From an uncultured Acetatifactor sp. (GTDB taxonomy: Bacteria > Bacillota > Clostridia > Lachnospirales > Lachnospiraceae), in assembly GCA_947625475.1 (NCBI GenBank), contig CANQOL010000007.1, positions 25,281 to 89,280 of the forward strand: a DNA stretch of 64,000 nucleotides, read 5' to 3'. Numbering within the stretch: position 1 is the first letter of the stretch; each line of letters opens with the position of its first letter. A program made the translations under genes and the position numbers. Shown in pieces: positions 59,723 to 64,000 of the stretch. Under the pieces are notes generated by a model. That model saw only the letters and a list, made by a program, of their open reading frames with translations, did no database searches and had not been told where the DNA came from.

Positions 59723-60157
59723 ATGTATTACTGCAAAAACTGTGGAGAACCCTACTCGACCGACGAGGCTGTTATGTGCGTAAAATGCGGCGTCGCCAAG
59801 GGGATGGGGAGTAATTACTGCCGCAACTGCGGCAAGCCCGTGACGCCTGAGGCCACCGTGTGCTTAAACTGCGGCGTGCCCTGCCAGCCGCCGATTCCCA
59901 TGGATGCCAAGTCCAAGATCGCAGCCGGTCTGCTGGGGATCTTTCTGGGGGCCTTCGGCGTACATAACTTTTATCTGGGATATACCCAGAAGGCCGTCAT
60001 TCAGCTGGTACTGACGATTGTAGGCCTCATCACGTCCTGCATCGTGATCGGGGTGTTCCTGGTGATGGCTTCCTCGATCTGGGGCCTGGTGGAGGGAATC
60101 CTGATCCTGGTGGGCAAGATCAACACCGACGGACGGGGCGTTCCTCTTTCGGAATAA
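59723..60157 (+). CDS. Double zinc-ribbon TM2-domain protein
   Basis: 144 residues, GGAAGGAG upstream. Two ribbons with paired CxxC (YYCKNCGEPY with MCVKCGVA; YCRNCGKPV with VCLNCGVP) are followed by a TM2 domain: KIAAGLLGIFLGAFGVHNFY, the family DRF-like turn as GYTQKAVIQL, and a second helix. A small membrane protein with a cytoplasmic metal-binding head. The DUF2752 gene starts 16 bp later, so they are co-transcribed. Confidence 0.9.
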   Translation: MYYCKNCGEPYSTDEAVMCVKCGVAKGMGSNYCRNCGKPVTPEATVCLNCGVPCQPPIPMDAKSKIAAGLLGIFLGAFGVHNFYLGYTQKAVIQLVLTIVGLITSCIVIGVFLVMASSIWGLVEGILILVGKINTDGRGVPLSE

Positions 60158-60173
60158 CCGTAAGGGAGCAGGC

Positions 60174-60623
60174 ATGTCTGAAAAGAAAAAAATCAGGGGG
60201 AGCTTTGGCGGGCTCTCCCTGGAGGATCAGCTGTTTTATGTGGGAGCTGGGGTCTTTGCGGCCGCAGCTGTCTTTGTGTGTCTCTGGCTGACGTTTATGG
60301 GAACACGCTCTGTGCTGGCTCCCTGTATCTGGAACACATGCTTTCATATCTACTGTCCGGGGTGCGGGGGAACCCGGGCGGTGCTGGCCCTGCTGAAGGG
60401 GGATTTTCTCGGTTCTCTGTGGTATCACCCCCTGGTGCCCTACGCCGCAGTGCTGTACGGGTGTTTTATGGGAAGCCATCTGGCCTCCCGGCTCACCGGA
60501 AGACGTTTCTTTAGGGGAATGCGTTTTCACAGCTGGTATCTGTTTGCGGCGGTGGGGATTGTGGCGGTGAATTTTGTGGTGAAAAATCTTCTGCTGCTGG
60601 TCTGGGGTGTAGAGATGGTCTGA
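60174..60623 (+). CDS. DUF2752 membrane protein
   Basis: 149 residues with three to four membrane helices. The family motif IYCPGCGGTRAVLALLKGD lies near residue 60, with YHPLVPYAAVLYG after it. Function unknown; frequently beside TM2 or zinc-ribbon proteins, as here. Its last 97 bases overlap, on the opposite strand, the 3' end of the lipoprotein gene. Confidence 0.88.
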   Translation: MSEKKKIRGSFGGLSLEDQLFYVGAGVFAAAAVFVCLWLTFMGTRSVLAPCIWNTCFHIYCPGCGGTRAVLALLKGDFLGSLWYHPLVPYAAVLYGCFMGSHLASRLTGRRFFRGMRFHSWYLFAAVGIVAVNFVVKNLLLLVWGVEMV

Positions 60624-61099
60624 GAGCCTTCCTCATACTCCGCGGGATCCTCCCCGTGGATGACGCTTAAGATGATCTGAAGACGTCTGTTGGCCCGGGC
60701 ATAGTTTTCCTCCGCGTACTGCGCCATGGCCTCGGTGAAGGAGTCCTCCGACCCGTAGAGAGCGTGGTAGGATGAGACGGCCTCCGACATGTACTGGCCT
60801 GCCTCCGCGGAAAGCTCTTCCAGATAGGCATATTTTTCGGGAAATTCTATCTGGGCGAGCTTTTGAAACTCTCCGTCCAGCTCGTCCAGGTAAAAGAGAA
60901 GCTGCTCCCTGGCAAAGCTGAGATTGCCGTTTTCCAGCGTCCCGGCCAGGTCATTGATGGAAGCGTTCAGCCGGGCTGCGCTGTCACAGAAGGCGTTCAT
61001 ATCATTCTCAAAGGCGGCCAGCTTGGGGTCTGGCCCGCAGCCGGTGAGAAGCAAACAGATGACCGATGCGGTCAACAATATCTGATGTAGTTTCTTCAA
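60527..61099 (-). CDS. Lipoprotein, TTG start, overlapping DUF2752 gene
   Basis: 190 residues from a TTG at 61099, eight bases after GGAGG; the longer frame to 61168 places the signal peptide internally. The signal sequence ILLTASVICLLLTGC has a clear lipobox. The mature part is helical (NDMNAFCDSAARLNASINDL, YLDELDGEFQKLAQIEFPE), like extracytoplasmic helical-bundle lipoproteins; no family assigned. The final 32 codons lie opposite the DUF2752 coding end. Confidence 0.75.
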   Translation of the reverse strand: MKKLHQILLTASVICLLLTGCGPDPKLAAFENDMNAFCDSAARLNASINDLAGTLENGNLSFAREQLLFYLDELDGEFQKLAQIEFPEKYAYLEELSAEAGQYMSEAVSSYHALYGSEDSFTEAMAQYAEENYARANRRLQIILSVIHGEDPAEYEEGSQTISTPQTSSRRFFTTKFTATIPTAANRYQL

Positions 61100-61316
61100 G
61101 GTGGGATCCTCCGAAAAGTATTCTGAAGCGGTTTCTCTCAGGCGACATATCTGTACACACTTTATCACATTTTCCCATGCGGCGCAACCTTAGGATCACA
61201 ATCCTTGGCATATTTCCAGTTGAGAACAGCCTTGATTTGTGTTACGCTTGAAAAATAAGAGAAGCATAAGAAAAGCGGATCTGGAATACTGCGGAAGATC
61301 CGGACAAGGAGCTGCC

Positions 61317-63893
61317 ATGACAAAAAGCGAATGGAGAGAATATGCAGGCGGGGGCTACGTTTTGCTGGACGGGGCCACGGGCTCGAATCTGATGAAAAAG
61401 GGAATGCCCGCCGGAGTCTGCCCGGAGGCCTGGATTTTGGAGCACCCGGAGACCCTGTTAGAGCTCCAGGAGAGCTATGTGAGGGCGGGCACCCGGATCC
61501 TGTACGCGCCCACCTTCACCGCCAACCGGGTCAAGCTGGCCCAGTACGGCCTGGCGGGCCGCCAGGAAGAGCTGATCCGGGAGCTGACTGCCCTCTCGAA
61601 AAAGGCGGCCCAGGCAGCCCCCCAAGGGGGGAAAAGGGTTCTGGTGGCGGGAGATCTGACCATGACCGGACGGCAGCTTAAGCCGGTGGGGGATATGGAG
61701 CTGGAGGAGCTCATCGATGTGTACAAGGAGCAGATCCGCCTCATGGAGAAGGCCGGAGTGGATCTGCTGGTGGTGGAGACCATGATGAGCCTGGCGGAGA
61801 CCAGGGCGGCCCTGATCGCCGCCGGAGAGGTGAGCGATCTGCCCATTCTGGCCACCATGACCTTTGAGAGCGGGGGAAGGACCCTGTTCGGCACGGACGC
61901 CGCCACTGCGGCCCTGGTGCTGGAGGGCCTGGGGGCCGACGCGGTGGGCGTGAACTGCTCTACGGGCCCCGCCGGCATGAAGGATCTGCTGCTCCAGATG
62001 GCCCAGGTGACGGATCTGCCCCTGATTGCAAAGCCCAACGCGGGCCTGCCTGCCCTGGACGGGGAGGGAAACACGGTCTACGATATGGACCCGGACACCT
62101 TCCTGGAGGAAATGGAGGATCTTTTGGAGACGGGTGTCTCCCTGCTGGGCGGATGCTGCGGCACCTCGCCGGAGTATATCGGCCGGCTGAAGGCTCTGAC
62201 CGAGGGGAAACGCCCCGCAAGGCCGGAGCGCAGAAAGGGCGTCCGGTATCTGACCGGCGAGAGATGCACCCTGGCCTTTGGCCTGGAGGATTCTTTCAGG
62301 ATCGTGGGGGAGCGGATCAACCCCACAGGCAAGAAAAAGCTCCAGGAGGAACTGCGCCAGGGGAAGATGGATCTGGTGCTTCAGTTTGCCAGAGAGCAGG
62401 AGGAAGGCGGAGCCTCCGTCCTGGATGTAAACATGGGTATGAGCGGTATCGACGAGGGGGAGAGGATGCTGCAGGCCGTCCGGGAGCTTTCCGTGGCCAC
62501 AGACCTGCCCCTGTCCCTGGATTCCAGCCATATTTCCGTGCTGGAGAAGGCCCTGCGCCACTACCCGGGCCGGGCCCTGGTAAACTCCGTCTCCTATGAA
62601 AAGGAAAAGTTTGAAAAGCTCCTGCCCATTGTGAAAAAGTACGGGGCCATGTTCATTCTCCTTCCCCTCTCGGATGAGGGGCTGCCCGGGAGCCTGGAGG
62701 AAAAGTGCCGGATCATCGACCGGATCTGCCAGAGGGCCCTGGAGCTTGGCATGAAAAAGGAGGACATTGTGGTGGACGGCCTGGTGACCACCGTGGGGGC
62801 CAACCGCCGGGCGGGCCTGGAGACCCTGGAGACCATCCGCTACTGCCGGGAGAGAGGTCTGGCAACCGTCTGCGGCCTGAGCAACATCTCCTTCGGCATG
62901 CCGGCCAGAGTCCACGTGAACACCGCCTTTCTGACCCTGGCCATCCAGGCGGGCCTGACCATGGCCATCGCCAACCCCTCCCAGGAGCTGCTGGTGTGCG
63001 GCGCCCTGGCGGCGGACCTTCTCATGGCCAAGGAGGACGCGGATCTTCGCTACATCCAGTACGCCTCCCGCCTGACGCCCCAGCAGGCCCAGGGAGGGAT
63101 CCGGACGGGCCAGGGGACGGAAAGCCCGTCTGCCGGGGGAACCGTTGGGCAAGGGACAGCCGGGACGCAGGCACCTTCTTCCGGGCAGCCCCCAAGGGCT
63201 GATGGCAGCTCCCTCCCGGGGACAGAACCGGAGAAAACTTCCCCGCCCTCCCCCTGGAGGGAACGCCTGCAGGAGGCCGTGGTAAAGGGAAACCGCAGCG
63301 GGATTGCCGGACTCACTGCCCAGGCCCTGGAAGCGGGGGAGGATCCCAAGGACCTGCTGGATCACGCCCTGCTCCCGGCCATCAATGAAGTGGGAGACCT
63401 TTTCGACCGGAAAAAATACTTCCTCCCCCAGCTCATCGCCGGAGCGGAGGCCATGAAGAACGCCATCCAGGTGCTGGAACCCCGGCTCACCACAGGCTCC
63501 GCCACAGACAGGATGCCCGTCATCGTCATCGCCACAGTGGAGGGAGACATCCACGACATCGGCAAAAACCTGGTGGCCCTGATGTTGAAAAACTACGGCT
63601 TCCGGGTGATCGACCTGGGCAAGGACGTGCCCGCCAGGCAAATCCTCCAGGCCGCCAAAGAACACCATGCCTCCATCATCGCCCTCTCCGCCCTGATGAC
63701 CACCACCATGCAGCGCATGCGGGAGGTGATTGACCTGGTAAAACAGGAGAAACTGCCCGTCAAGGTCATGATCGGAGGCGCCGTCATCACCCAGGAATAC
63801 GCGGACGAAATCCAGGCCGACGGCTACTCCCGCGACGCTGCCGAAGCCGTCCGCGTTGCCAAGCGGCTTCTGGGCCTGATGAACCAGGGCTAG
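61317..63893 (+). CDS. metH: Cobalamin-dependent methionine synthase, no activation domain
   Basis: 858 residues from the ATG at 61317 (AAGGAG seven bases before). Homocysteine domain (about 1-290) with zinc ligands in VNCSTG near 212 and GGCCGTSPEY near 278; methyl-THF domain (about 325-590, VGERINPTGKKK); a Gly/Ser/Pro linker (about 596-646); cap and B12-binding domains (about 648-858) with DIHDIGKNLVALML near 744, the His ligand of cobalamin. The AdoMet-dependent reactivation domain of E. coli MetH is absent, as in other clostridial forms that need a separate activator. It consumes methyl-THF from the Fhs/FolD route. Confidence 0.94.
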   Translation: MTKSEWREYAGGGYVLLDGATGSNLMKKGMPAGVCPEAWILEHPETLLELQESYVRAGTRILYAPTFTANRVKLAQYGLAGRQEELIRELTALSKKAAQAAPQGGKRVLVAGDLTMTGRQLKPVGDMELEELIDVYKEQIRLMEKAGVDLLVVETMMSLAETRAALIAAGEVSDLPILATMTFESGGRTLFGTDAATAALVLEGLGADAVGVNCSTGPAGMKDLLLQMAQVTDLPLIAKPNAGLPALDGEGNTVYDMDPDTFLEEMEDLLETGVSLLGGCCGTSPEYIGRLKALTEGKRPARPERRKGVRYLTGERCTLAFGLEDSFRIVGERINPTGKKKLQEELRQGKMDLVLQFAREQEEGGASVLDVNMGMSGIDEGERMLQAVRELSVATDLPLSLDSSHISVLEKALRHYPGRALVNSVSYEKEKFEKLLPIVKKYGAMFILLPLSDEGLPGSLEEKCRIIDRICQRALELGMKKEDIVVDGLVTTVGANRRAGLETLETIRYCRERGLATVCGLSNISFGMPARVHVNTAFLTLAIQAGLTMAIANPSQELLVCGALAADLLMAKEDADLRYIQYASRLTPQQAQGGIRTGQGTESPSAGGTVGQGTAGTQAPSSGQPPRADGSSLPGTEPEKTSPPSPWRERLQEAVVKGNRSGIAGLTAQALEAGEDPKDLLDHALLPAINEVGDLFDRKKYFLPQLIAGAEAMKNAIQVLEPRLTTGSATDRMPVIVIATVEGDIHDIGKNLVALMLKNYGFRVIDLGKDVPARQILQAAKEHHASIIALSALMTTTMQRMREVIDLVKQEKLPVKVMIGGAVITQEYADEIQADGYSRDAAEAVRVAKRLLGLMNQG

Positions 63894-63949
63894 AGCCCGG
63901 CTGCGGGCCCCGCGCGCCCCTTCAGGTTAGTGTAAAATTATAGTTGGCA

Positions 63950-63979
63950 AACTAAAAGGAAGAGGCCGAAACCTCTTCC
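63950..63979 (-). terminator. Probable terminator of a leftward gene beyond the window
   Basis: GGAAGAGG (63958-63965) with CCTCTTCC (63972-63979), 6-base loop; the T-run (TTTTAGTTT) is on the minus-strand exit. No gene is seen in 63894-64000. Confidence 0.55.
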
Positions 63980-64000
63980 CAATCACACAGTTTTTCTTTA

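Noticed and set aside
61458..63668. Long minus-strand open frame of 736 codons opposite metH
   Set aside because: It is a shadow of the GC-rich metH codons: rich in His, Gln and Gly, no ribosome site, no family motif, and metH itself has full domain evidence.

Overview
The window is GC-rich throughout most of its length and is tightly packed with genes. Its content fits the chromosome of an anaerobic Firmicute, most likely Lachnospiraceae (Clostridia). The supporting genes are an Nfn-type bifurcating transhydrogenase pair, formate-THF ligase/FolD and a cobalamin MetH without its activation domain, the GGGtGRT protein with its Fe-S scaffold partner, Rpn and YhaO/YhaN family proteins, DUF1292, and small hydrophobic type I toxins of the holin-like group. 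The assignment is inference from gene content; no 16S gene is present.

Layout. 1-8083 is a rightward run: fhs (cut by the window edge), folD, a zinc-ribbon/TPR/chitobiase-like membrane protein, nfnA-nfnB, a Dabb protein, a second zinc-ribbon membrane protein and rlmH. 8143-11994 is an SbcCD-like (YhaO/YhaN) pair. 12-15 kb is an accessory patch with a repeat lipoprotein, an orphan gene and an Rpn nuclease; it is bracketed by 75-bp direct repeats that form the last codons of both yhaN and rpn. 15.1-18.2 kb holds DUF1292, a GlgX-like GH13 protein that has lost its catalytic residues, and a Gly/Cys-rich small protein. 18.3-22.2 kb is potABCD on the minus strand. 22.4-35.1 kb is biosynthetic: lactonase, aroC, tgt-yajC, leuB-ilvD-ilvB, an L,D-transpeptidase and serC-serA. 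36-40 kb has DUF1015 and a GlgB-like protein with altered catalytic residues. tRNA-Thr(CGT) follows at 40.34 kb, with a type I toxin-antitoxin module directly downstream. 41-49.4 kb carries an SsuBC-like ABC pair, argH, asd, a c-di-GMP phosphodiesterase and topB. 49.6-52.2 kb carries a hexapeptide acyltransferase, an Fe-S scaffold and the GGGtGRT protein. 52.3-54.5 kb is a lower-GC cassette (S51 peptidase plus P-loop kinase) flanked by two directly repeated copies of about 420 bp, each a complete type I toxin-antitoxin module. 54.5-63.9 kb has an ECF sigma factor with a co-translated partner, a receiver/HD-GYP/GGDEF protein, several small membrane proteins and metH.

Main points of interest. 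(1) Two copies of the same structured leader RNA sit immediately upstream of the GlgB-like gene and the c-di-GMP phosphodiesterase gene. Each has a 12-bp hairpin whose loop is complementary to the bases just before the ribosome binding site (a pseudoknot), with pairing-preserving differences between copies. It matches no riboswitch class I know. (2) Two GH13 proteins carry substitutions at catalytic positions, which suggests glycogen-related proteins with non-enzymatic roles. (3) There are three type I toxin-antitoxin modules with well-formed promoters. (4) Tandem repeats recur at the 3' ends of several genes.
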